Source: Neisseriaceae bacterium (GTDB taxonomy: Bacteria; Pseudomonadota; Gammaproteobacteria; Burkholderiales; Neisseriaceae). From it: DNA of 23,528 bases. The notes under the pieces were generated by a model, which was not told where the DNA came from, made no database searches, and was given only the letters and a program-made list of their open reading frames with translations. Below, piece after piece: positions 7,355-13,906 of the stretch; within the stretch, counting starts at the first letter, position 1, and every line of letters begins with the position of its first letter. The position numbers were made by a program, and so were the translations under genes. The stretch spans positions 1 to 23,528 of the forward strand of contig JAFSQZ010000186.1 of the NCBI GenBank assembly GCA_017446355.1, given 5' to 3'.

Positions 7355-7754
7355 CATTTTTTTTCATCAACCAAGCAACTAAAAAATAAATACCTATGAA
7401 TAAATCAAAAGCAATAAGTAATAACAATCGCTCAATAGCGTTTTCAGGTACATTAAGATAGATAATTTTGCTCAAAACCATTATTAACTCACAAAACATC
7501 ACAACAAAAGCCATCTCTAATGCTACTTTTTTAGGATTGAGATTTTTGCTTTTCTTCAATCCCTGCCACACCATCAGAAAACATATGGCAAATCCAATTG
7601 ATATGGATAAACTGGTGCTGACAATAAAATGAAATCCGCCCATTTCAGGCAGCTTGAAAACAAAAAAGTTTTTTAATGTTTGCCCTGAAACCAAAACCAT
7701 CAGCATAAACACCAACATATCAAATAAATTTTTACCCAATAAAACGTGTGTCAT
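7341..7754 (-). CDS. unknown four-helix membrane protein inside the tonB operon
   Basis: 137 residues with four evident membrane helices at about 11-33, 43-65, 78-98 and 105-128, and short basic loops (KKSKNLNPKK between helices 2 and 3, WLMKKN at the end). No motif I recognise. A good GAGGAAAA ribosome site precedes the ATG. It has the same orientation as tonB (62 bases upstream) and exbB (27 bases downstream), so it is very likely co-transcribed and Fur-controlled with them. Its C-terminus NVQAA plus stop is encoded by a DUS, another DUS lies just upstream of its start, and a one-mismatch DUS lies inside near 7644. That flanking pattern suggests acquisition as a cassette (inference). A partner or modulator of the TonB motor is conceivable but unproven. 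Confidence 0.75.
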   Translation of the reverse strand: MTHVLLGKNLFDMLVFMLMVLVSGQTLKNFFVFKLPEMGGFHFIVSTSLSISIGFAICFLMVWQGLKKSKNLNPKKVALEMAFVVMFCELIMVLSKIIYLNVPENAIERLLLLIAFDLFIGIYFLVAWLMKKNVQAA

Positions 7755-7780
7755 TATTATTTTCCTCTTTAAAAGTAAGT

Positions 7781-7795
7781 TTCAGGCTGCCTGAA
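7781..7795 (-). repeat. DNA uptake sequence (central T)
   Basis: Lies between tonB and the 137-aa membrane-protein gene, in the opposite orientation to the copy at 7340. Confidence 0.85.
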
Positions 7796-7816
7796 ACGGA
7801 ACAAACTGAAATATTA

Positions 7817-8603
7817 TTATGGCAGTTCAAATTTAATGCTGAACACATAATCTGACGCAACTGCTACCCCCATTTTTGTTGCAGGCGTAAAGCGATATTG
7901 CTCGCGTACAGTTTTCAAAGCCGAACGATCTAATGCGGGATAACCACTGCTTTTTACCAAGTCCACTTTGGACGGACGACCATTTGCTTCCACACGCACA
8001 CGCAAACGCACAGCACCTTCTTCACCGTTTTCAATAGAACGTTGTGGATAAGGTGGTTTTGGATTATGCAAATGTCCGCCGATATGCGATGCTTGCGTAG
8101 GCGCAATCGCGCCGCCTTGACGAACACCTTGTCCATCAGCACCAACATTTCCGCCAGTATTTTCTCCTGAATGACCCGCCCCAGAACCTTTATTTGTACT
8201 GTTTTTTTCAGACGATTCAATCGCTTTTTGTGTGTGTTTTTCCTCTGCCACAGGTTTTTGCGGTTCAGGTTTTACTTCGGGTTTTATTTCTTCTTTTTTC
8301 ACCACAATATCGGCTTTTTGATTAGGCTTTTTTACAGCAACGATTTTTTTTTTCAATAGGTTTAATGGGTTTAACAGGTTTAGTTTTTTCAGGCAGCACA
8401 GGCTTAACTTCGGCAGCGGGCGGTTCTGATTGTTCAGCAACGCCTGCCTGAAAATTACCCAAATCCACAATTTCTAACACAGATGCGCCAATCGTTACTT
8501 CTGCTGATTTGCTTTGCCACATAGCCGACAAACCCACAGTATGTGCAGCAATGACAAAAAGCCATACACTTGCATCAAAGATTTTTTCCTGCTTCGGTTT
8601 CAT
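7817..8603 (-). pseudogene. tonB: TonB, frameshifted at an A10 tract (possibly switchable)
   Basis: Periplasm-spanning protein that transmits ExbBD energy to outer-membrane receptors. The first frame (from ATG 8603) gives the N-terminal anchor FDASVWLFVIAAHTVGLSAMW and the start of a Pro/Glu/Lys-rich spacer, then reaches KPIEKKNRCCKKA and a stop near 8322. The second frame carries the rest of the spacer (KKEEIKPEVKPEPQKP), a Gly-rich linker and the complete TonB C-terminal domain (PPYPQRSIENGEEGAVRLRV ... SSGYPALDRSALKTV ... YRFTPA) to the stop at 7817. The frames join at ten consecutive A on the coding strand (T run at 8344-8353). With nine A the gene would read through as 261 residues, a normal TonB length. 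All other parts look intact. Phase variation, polymerase slippage, a fresh mutation or a sequencing error can each explain it. Confidence 0.88.
8344..8353 (-). repeat. A10 homopolymer in tonB (frameshift site)
   Basis: Ten T on the plus strand, that is ten A on the tonB coding strand after the codons for PIE. Removing one base restores a single frame through the whole gene. Confidence 0.95.
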
Positions 8604-8633
8604 ATTTTGTTTTCTATTCTATTCAATAAAATC

Positions 8634-8645
8634 AGGCTGCCTGAA
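8634..8645 (-). repeat. DNA uptake sequence in the tonB leader
   Basis: AGGCTGCCTGAA, with 14 of the 15 palindromic positions kept. It lies between the tonB promoter and start codon. Confidence 0.8.
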
Positions 8646-8680
8646 AATAAGTGAAACGGTATTGAATTTTGAAGATACGG

Positions 8681-8709
8681 ATTATAAAGCAAATAAGAAT
8701 AATTATCAA
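8681..8709 (-). promoter_or_regulatory. sigma70 promoter of the tonB operon
   Basis: On the minus strand TTGATA (-35, 8709-8704) and TATAAT (-10, 8686-8681) are separated by exactly 17 bases. This places the transcript start about 70 bases before the tonB ATG. One of the best consensus promoters in the window. Confidence 0.75.
8694..8708 (-). promoter_or_regulatory. candidate Fur box
   Basis: The minus strand reads TGATAATTATTCTTA, matching 12 of 14 informative positions of the 7-1-7 Fur consensus TGATAATnATTATCA. It covers the promoter spacer and overlaps the -35 box. An adjoining palindrome, ATAGAAATTTCTAT (8710-8723), could extend the operator. Iron repression of tonB-exbB-exbD by Fur is established in Neisseria; the site here is predicted. 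Confidence 0.6.
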
Positions 8710-8784
8710 ATAGAAATTTCTATCAAAAATAAACGTACATTTTGCACAGATTTTGAATGGCACTGATTAAATCATCAACACAAA

Positions 8785-8820
8785 AGCTGCCTGAAATCCA
8801 ATAATGATTTTCAGACAGCT
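8785..8820 (-). terminator. terminator of the CoA-transferase gene
   Basis: A 12-bp stem (8785-8796 with 8809-8820, one wobble pair) made from a DUS core, AGCTGCCTGAAA, and a degenerate partner. It is followed on the minus strand by TTTTG and begins 17 bases past the stop. Confidence 0.7.
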
Positions 8821-8836
8821 TATTATTTTTAAACCA

Positions 8837-10369
8837 TTATTTAATGCGCATATCGCCTGTTTCTAAAAAGCGTTGATGCCATGACAAAGCTTCGGTGAGC
8901 AAATGTGGCGTTTGCAAAGTACCTGCGCTGGCACTCGCTTTTTCGGCACGGTCATAGTAATCACGCAACATATCGCGATAGTCTGGGTGTGCGCAATTAT
9001 TGATGATTAATTGCGCACGTTGGCGTGGTGATTTACCGCGCAAATCTGCAAAACCTTGTTCGGTAACGATAAACATCACATCGTGTTCAGTATGGTCATG
9101 GTGCGACACCATTGGCACGATGCACGAAATAGCACCGTTTTTGGCAACTGATGGGCTAACGAAGAATGAGAAATGTGCGTTACGTGTAAAATCGCCAGAA
9201 CCACCAATACCATTCATCATTTTGCTACCCATAATATGCGTAGAGTTCACGTTGCCATAAATATCGGCTTCAATCATCGCGTTCATACCGATAACACCCA
9301 AACGGCGAATCACTTCTGGGTGATTACTCAATTCTTGTGGACGCAACACGATTTTATCGCGCAAGAAGTCAATATTGTCATTGAAACGTTGCAAAGCTTC
9401 TGGGCTAAACGATACAGCTGTTGCAGAAGCAGATTTCATTTTACCGCTTAAAATCAAATCCAACATACCGTCTTGCAACACTTCTGTATAACCCGTTAAA
9501 TTTTCAAATGGGCTATCTTGCAAACCAGTTAACACAGCATTGGCAACATTGCCCACACCTGATTGCAAAGGCAATAAGCTATTAGGCAAGCGACCTTGTT
9601 TAACTTCATTATTTAAAAAGTCAATGATTTGTTCAGCAATACGTTTAGAATTTTCATCTGGTTCTGCAAATTTATTGCTACGTTCATTTGCGTCAGTTAA
9701 CACCACAGCAACCACTTTATCTAAATCGCACTCTAAATAAGGTGTACCAATACGTTGATCGGCGGTTTCAATAGGAATCACTTTGCGATGTGGTGGTACA
9801 CCGACATCAAAGTAAATATCGTGCATACCTTCTAATTTAGGATTTTGTTTTACATTAACTTCTAAAATAATTTTTTGTGCCGATTTAAGCCACTGATTAT
9901 TGGTACCCACAGCCATAGAAGGAATAAGTTTACCCTCTTCAGTAATCCCCGTTACCTCAATAATAGCAATATGCATATCGCCAAAAAAGCCTTGACGTAC
10001 TTGTTGTTCAATATGAGATAAATGCATATCTTGATAAGCAGTTAAACCTTTGTTAATCGCGCCACGAATACCTGCATCAGATTGGAAAGGACTGCGGAAA
10101 GATACACAATTCGCTTCTGCCAACACGCCATCACACTCTGGTGCTGTTGATGCGCCTGTGATGACACCAACACTAAACGGTTTGCCTTCTGCATGCAAAG
10201 CTTTTGCTTTATTAGCAATAGCAGTTGGCAAGGCTTTGGGGTAACCCGAACCTGTGAAACCGCTGATACCCAACAACATTCCGTCTTGAACAAACTCGGC
10301 TGCCTGTTCGGCACTCATTACTTTATTACGTAAACCTTGATGGCGAATGCGTTCAATGGCTTGGCTCAT
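8837..10369 (-). CDS. succinyl-CoA:acetate CoA-transferase (acetyl-CoA hydrolase family)
   Basis: Class I CoA-transferase that moves CoA between acyl groups, most likely succinyl-CoA and acetate. This can detoxify or exploit acetate and bypass succinyl-CoA synthetase in the citric acid cycle. 510 residues, as in the AarC/Cat1 group. Conserved stretches: GISGFTGSGYPKALPTA near 34-50, GVGNVANAV near 271-279, GYTEV with E296 matching the catalytic glutamate, GIGGSGDFTRNAHFSFF near 385-400, and VTEQGFADLRGKSPRQRA near 432-450. CGGAGAA provides a strong ribosome site. A small hairpin (10411-10430) lies in its leader. Apparently monocistronic. AarC-type specificity is inferred from family resemblance. 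Confidence 0.9.
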   Translation of the reverse strand: MSQAIERIRHQGLRNKVMSAEQAAEFVQDGMLLGISGFTGSGYPKALPTAIANKAKALHAEGKPFSVGVITGASTAPECDGVLAEANCVSFRSPFQSDAGIRGAINKGLTAYQDMHLSHIEQQVRQGFFGDMHIAIIEVTGITEEGKLIPSMAVGTNNQWLKSAQKIILEVNVKQNPKLEGMHDIYFDVGVPPHRKVIPIETADQRIGTPYLECDLDKVVAVVLTDANERSNKFAEPDENSKRIAEQIIDFLNNEVKQGRLPNSLLPLQSGVGNVANAVLTGLQDSPFENLTGYTEVLQDGMLDLILSGKMKSASATAVSFSPEALQRFNDNIDFLRDKIVLRPQELSNHPEVIRRLGVIGMNAMIEADIYGNVNSTHIMGSKMMNGIGGSGDFTRNAHFSFFVSPSVAKNGAISCIVPMVSHHDHTEHDVMFIVTEQGFADLRGKSPRQRAQLIINNCAHPDYRDMLRDYYDRAEKASASAGTLQTPHLLTEALSWHQRFLETGDMRIK

Positions 10370-10410
10370 AATATTCTCCGTTATTTTCCGTTGATGTGTT
10401 AGTTAAAGAA

Positions 10411-10430
10411 AGCTGCCTTTTCAGGCAGCT
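10411..10430. promoter_or_regulatory. short hairpin upstream of the CoA-transferase
   Basis: AGCTGCCT and AGGCAGCT pair around a TTTC loop, about 42 bases before the CoA-transferase ATG. It is made of DUS halves facing each other and could be a leader hairpin or an upstream terminator. Confidence 0.45.
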
Positions 10431-10478
10431 ACGGCGTAAATATAGCTAAAAGATTTTTATATTTCAAGCGCAACACTT

Positions 10479-10493
10479 TTCAGGCAGCCTGAA
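10479..10493 (+). repeat. DNA uptake sequence (central A)
   Basis: First of four copies in the gap before gyrB. Confidence 0.85.
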
Positions 10494-10651
10494 TTTTTAT
10501 AACTTATTGTTTATAAATAATATTTAATAGCTTTAAAACAATCCAAAAATAAAAAACTTTGCCCATATTTTCATCATCATCATTTTAAATAAGTGATGCT
10601 TGGTAAAGTATCCATCACAATAAACGCTATCTCAACGAAACTAAAACGTCA

Positions 10652-10757
10652 GCAAAACGCATTATTTTGTTTTTTCCATAGAAAATAAATCCATTCAACC
10701 CATTGTTTTATAGAAAGATTATTTGCTTACTTTCAGAGTCAGAATAACGCGTTTTGC
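10652..10757. repeat. 15-bp inverted repeat with 76-base spacer
   Basis: GCAAAACGCATTATT at 10652-10666 and AATAACGCGTTTTGC at 10743-10757 are reverse complements with one mismatch. The spacer contains CATTGTTTTATA, also seen near 19339. It may be a decayed mobile or repeat element. Confidence 0.45.
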
Positions 10758-10764
10758 AAAAAGT

Positions 10765-10779
10765 TTCAGGCAGCCTGAA
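10765..10779 (+). repeat. DNA uptake sequence (central A)
   Basis: Lies seven bases beyond the right arm of the 10652-10757 inverted repeat. Confidence 0.85.
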
Positions 10780-10937
10780 TGATTTGTCTAACTTTCATCA
10801 TCAGCACGATTTAAATTATCGTCATCGTTTTAAATAATTGTTGTACTGCCTGAAATCTTGTAAAAAATATATTTGCAAAAACGTCATTGTGGCATTATTT
10901 CACAACCAATATTTCCAGTTTAGGTATGCACCAATAT

Positions 10938-10952
10938 TTCAGGCAGCCTGAA
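10938..10952 (+). repeat. DNA uptake sequence (central A)
   Basis: About 80 bases left of the first perfect DnaA box. Confidence 0.85.
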
Positions 10953-11014
10953 TGAATTTTACTGTTTGATTTACCAAAGATTTGTGTATTTTTGTTAATT
11001 GTCAAGCGAAAACG

Positions 11015-11065
11015 GCAAGAAATTATTTTTTTATCCACATTGACAAAAGAAAAAATATTTCTTGC
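11015..11065. other. inverted repeat enclosing a DnaA box
   Basis: GCAAGAAATTATTTTTT (from 11015) and AAAAAATATTTCTTGC (11050-11065) are inverted copies differing by one base. The loop holds TTATCCACA at 11031-11039. It is directly followed by a second A/T hairpin (about 11062-11090). Confidence 0.5.
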
Positions 11066-11230
11066 TTTTTTTGTGTAAAAAAAAGCAATTTTTTGCTATT
11101 GACAAGTTTTATTTTTATATAACCTATTGAAAATAATAAATTTTACTATTTCTGCTTAAAAAGTAACCATTTTAAGTATTGGGTTTGTTTTATCGGCTTT
11201 TTTTGGGGTTATTTTGTTTTCTTCCACAAG

Positions 11231-11253
11231 TTATCCACAATTTCTGTGGATAT
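11231..11253. promoter_or_regulatory. paired DnaA boxes facing each other
   Basis: TTATCCACA at 11231-11239 on the plus strand and ATATCCACA (one mismatch) on the minus strand at 11245-11253, six bases apart and about 160 bases before the gyrB start. Confidence 0.5.
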
Positions 11254-11303
11254 TTTTTTGACAACGTATGCCACGCCCATAAAATCGGTACATTAGGGAT
11301 AAT

Positions 11304-11334
11304 TTGAAAATAAAAGACGATTTTCATGTATAAT
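11304..11334 (+). promoter_or_regulatory. candidate gyrB promoter
   Basis: TATAAT at 11329-11334 with TTGAAA at 11304-11309; the 19-base spacing is longer than ideal. The transcript would start about 75 bases before the gyrB ATG and include a DUS in its leader. Confidence 0.5.
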
Positions 11335-11357
11335 GACACGATTTTTTTTGACGAGTT

Positions 11358-11372
11358 TTCAGGCTGCCTGAA
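11358..11372 (-). repeat. DNA uptake sequence in the gyrB leader (central T)
   Basis: Lies 41 bases before the gyrB ATG. Confidence 0.85.
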
Positions 11373-11413
11373 AATGTTTTTGATTTGAAAAAAGACAAAA
11401 TAAAGACAAAATT

Positions 11414-13822
11414 ATGAGCGAACAAACAACACAAGTACAAGATTATGGTGCAAGCAGTATTCAGGTTTTAGAAGGGTTGGAGGCTGTACGCAAACGTCCT
11501 GGAATGTATATTGGCGACACGCAAGACGGTTCTGGCTTGCATCATATGGTGTTTGAAGTGTTGGATAACGCTATTGATGAAGCGTTGGCAGGACATTGCG
11601 ACAATATTACGGTTACCATTAACGCCGATGAAAGCATCACAATTGAAGATAATGGTCGCGGCATTCCAACAGGTATTCACCCCAAAGAAGGGCGTTCAGC
11701 TGCCGAAGTGATTATGACGATTTTGCACGCGGGCGGTAAATTTGATAACAACAGTTATAAAGTTTCTGGCGGTTTACACGGTGTAGGCGTTTCTGTGGTA
11801 AATGCCTTGTCTGATTGGTTAAAATTAACGATTTGGCGCGAAGGTAAAGAACACTTCGTGGAATTTAATCGTGGCGAAACGGTGGAACCTTTAAAAGTCG
11901 TTAAAGAATGCGAGCCGACCAAACACGGCACACGCGTCCATTTTCTAGCCAGCGAAGACACGTTTGGCGAAGTGAAATATAAATTTGAAACATTGGCACG
12001 CCGTATTCGTGAATTATCGTTTTTAAACAATGGTGTCAAAATTGAATTATTTGATAAACGTGATGGCAAACACGAAAATTACGCGGAAAGTGGCGGCGTT
12101 ATCGGTTTTGTAAACTATGTTACAGGCAGCAAAAAACCGTTGCACGAAAAAATCTTTTATGCTTTGGGCGAAAAAGATGGTATGACTGTGGAATGCGCCA
12201 TGCAGTGGAACGAAAGCTATCAAGAATCTGTTCAATGCTTTACCAACAATATTCCACAACGTGATGGTGGCACGCACTTAACCGCTTTGCGCCAAGTAAT
12301 GACGCGCACCATCAATCAATATATTGAAGCCAATGAAATTGCCAAAAAAGCCAAAATTGATACCAGTGGCGATGATATGCGCGAAGGCTTGACTTGCGTA
12401 TTGTCTGTAAAACTGCCTGATCCCAAATTCAGTTCACAAACCAAAGATAAATTGGTGTCCAGTGAAATTTCTCCTGTGATTAACGAAGTGCTTTCGCAAG
12501 CTTTGCACGACTTTTTAGAAGAAAATCCCAATGATGCCAAAATCATTTGTGGCAAAATTGTTGAAGCAGCACGCGCACGCGAAGCCGCGCGTAAAGCACG
12601 TGAATTAACGCGTAAAAAAGGCGCGTTAGACGGTTTAAGTTTATTGGGCAAACTGGCAAAATGTCAGGAAAAAGACCCAAGCAAATGTGAATTATTCTTG
12701 GTGGAAGGTGATTCTGCGGGCGGTTCTGCCAATCAAGGACGTTTCGGCAAGTTTCAGGCAGTATTGCCATTGCGCGGTAAAATTTTAAACGTAGAACGCG
12801 CACGTTTTGAACGTATGTTGAGCAGCCAAGAAATCGCTGCCTTAATCACAGCGTTAAACACAGGCATTGGCAAAGAAGAATTTAATTTAGAAAAACTGCG
12901 CTACCATCGTATCGTGATTATGACCGATGCGGACGTAGACGGCGCACATATTCGCACATTGTTGCTCACATTCTTCTATCGTCAAATGCCTGAACTGATT
13001 GAAAATGGACATATTTACATCGCCCAACCGCCTTTGTATAAAGCCAAACACGGTAAAATTGAACGTTATTTAAAAGACGAACAAGAAAAAGATGACTTTT
13101 TATTAAGTTTAGCAACTGATAAAGTAAAATTGGTTTCAGGCAGCCACAGCATAGAAAGTGATGAATTAAACCGTGTGGCACAAAAATTTATGCGTGCACG
13201 CAACACCATTGCCGAAGAGAGTCGTGTCATTGATGCAGGTGTTTTACGTGCATTGATTGATGTGAAAACCATTGATTTATCCAGTCAAGAATCCGTATTG
13301 GACAGCATTGCTGCCTTAAATCAAGTATTAAACAGCAATGAAGTACAACTGGATTACGTATCACGACAAGATGGCTCGCAACTGATTAAAATCACGCGTC
13401 AATTGCACGGCAATGAAGTCATCTCTTATTTGGATCAACGATTTATTGAAAGCAAATCGTATCAAATTTTGCAACAAGCAGGCGAAGCACTAAAAGATTT
13501 TGATGAAAAACAAGGGATTACCTTGCAAAAAGGTGAGCAAGAAGAAATTCAGGTAGCCAATTTTGAACAAGCTTTAGATTTATTGTTGCAAAACGCTCAA
13601 AAAGGTTTAACCATTCAACGCTACAAAGGTTTGGGCGAAATGAATGCCGAACAATTGCGCGACACCACAATGGATCCAAATGTTCGCCGACTATTACGCG
13701 TACGTATTGAAGATGCTATTGCTGCCGATGAAACATTTGTTACCCTAATGGGTGAAGAAGTAGAACCACGTCGTGCCTTTATTGAAAACAACGCATTAGT
13801 AGCACAAAATATTGATATTTAA
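11414..13822 (+). CDS. gyrB: DNA gyrase subunit B
   Basis: ATPase subunit of the A2B2 type II topoisomerase that introduces negative supercoils. 802 residues, the full length for a proteobacterial GyrB. The GHKL ATPase domain shows MYIGDTQDGSGLHHMVFEV then LDNAIDEALAG (residues 31-60, N52 and the catalytic glutamate region), EDNGRGIPTGIHPKEG, and GGLHGVGVSVVNALS. The transducer domain contains QTKDKLVSSE. The Toprim domain has LFLVEGDSAGGSANQGR and the metal-binding DADVDGAHIRTLLLTFF. The C-terminus shows QRYKGLGEMN ... TMDPNVRRLLRV. No obvious ribosome site beyond AAAGACA. It stands alone behind a 1-kb AT-rich gap with DnaA boxes. Confidence 0.98.
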   Translation: MSEQTTQVQDYGASSIQVLEGLEAVRKRPGMYIGDTQDGSGLHHMVFEVLDNAIDEALAGHCDNITVTINADESITIEDNGRGIPTGIHPKEGRSAAEVIMTILHAGGKFDNNSYKVSGGLHGVGVSVVNALSDWLKLTIWREGKEHFVEFNRGETVEPLKVVKECEPTKHGTRVHFLASEDTFGEVKYKFETLARRIRELSFLNNGVKIELFDKRDGKHENYAESGGVIGFVNYVTGSKKPLHEKIFYALGEKDGMTVECAMQWNESYQESVQCFTNNIPQRDGGTHLTALRQVMTRTINQYIEANEIAKKAKIDTSGDDMREGLTCVLSVKLPDPKFSSQTKDKLVSSEISPVINEVLSQALHDFLEENPNDAKIICGKIVEAARAREAARKARELTRKKGALDGLSLLGKLAKCQEKDPSKCELFLVEGDSAGGSANQGRFGKFQAVLPLRGKILNVERARFERMLSSQEIAALITALNTGIGKEEFNLEKLRYHRIVIMTDADVDGAHIRTLLLTFFYRQMPELIENGHIYIAQPPLYKAKHGKIERYLKDEQEKDDFLLSLATDKVKLVSGSHSIESDELNRVAQKFMRARNTIAEESRVIDAGVLRALIDVKTIDLSSQESVLDSIAALNQVLNSNEVQLDYVSRQDGSQLIKITRQLHGNEVISYLDQRFIESKSYQILQQAGEALKDFDEKQGITLQKGEQEEIQVANFEQALDLLLQNAQKGLTIQRYKGLGEMNAEQLRDTTMDPNVRRLLRVRIEDAIAADETFVTLMGEEVEPRRAFIENNALVAQNIDI

Positions 13823-13848
13823 CGATATTTTAATAATATCCCATAATA

Positions 13849-13894
13849 TTCAGGCTGCCTGAAATAAAATATGTATTTTTTCAGGCAGCCTGAA
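13849..13894 (+). terminator. inverted DUS pair after gyrB
   Basis: TTCAGGCTGCCTGAA (13849-13863) and TTCAGGCAGCCTGAA (13880-13894) are exact reverse complements, giving a 15-bp stem with a 16-base loop. There is no clear U-tract, since AAGGAG follows, so it may instead mask the ribosome site of the next gene. Confidence 0.6.
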
Positions 13895-13906
13895 AAGGAG
13901 AAAATT

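Larger units (their letters stand above)
10370..11413. other. 1-kb gene-free region before gyrB; possible origin or DnaA-binding region
   Basis: No credible gene is present. The region is very AT-rich. It contains DUS copies at 10479, 10765, 10938 and 11358; a 15-bp inverted repeat (10652-10666 with 10743-10757, one mismatch); an ACGATTTAAATTATCGT palindrome at 10806-10822; and perfect DnaA boxes TTATCCACA at 11031 and 11231. Near-matching boxes are at 11245 (reverse) and 11072 (reverse). One perfect box lies in the loop of a long inverted repeat (arms 11015-11030 and 11050-11065). Genes to the right all read rightward, and the nearest genes to the left read leftward. Origin function is inference; crude base counts do not clearly show the skew expected at an origin. 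Confidence 0.4.

Noticed and set aside
7954..8220. 88-aa minus-strand ORF with a VCVCVCVW stretch
   Set aside because: Out-of-frame shadow of the tonB C-terminal domain caused by repeated CGCGTGTG-like codons.
10370..11413. chromosome dimer resolution (dif) site or tRNA gene in the gap
   Set aside because: No dif-like 28-mer and no cloverleaf or T-loop sequence found on either strand by eye.
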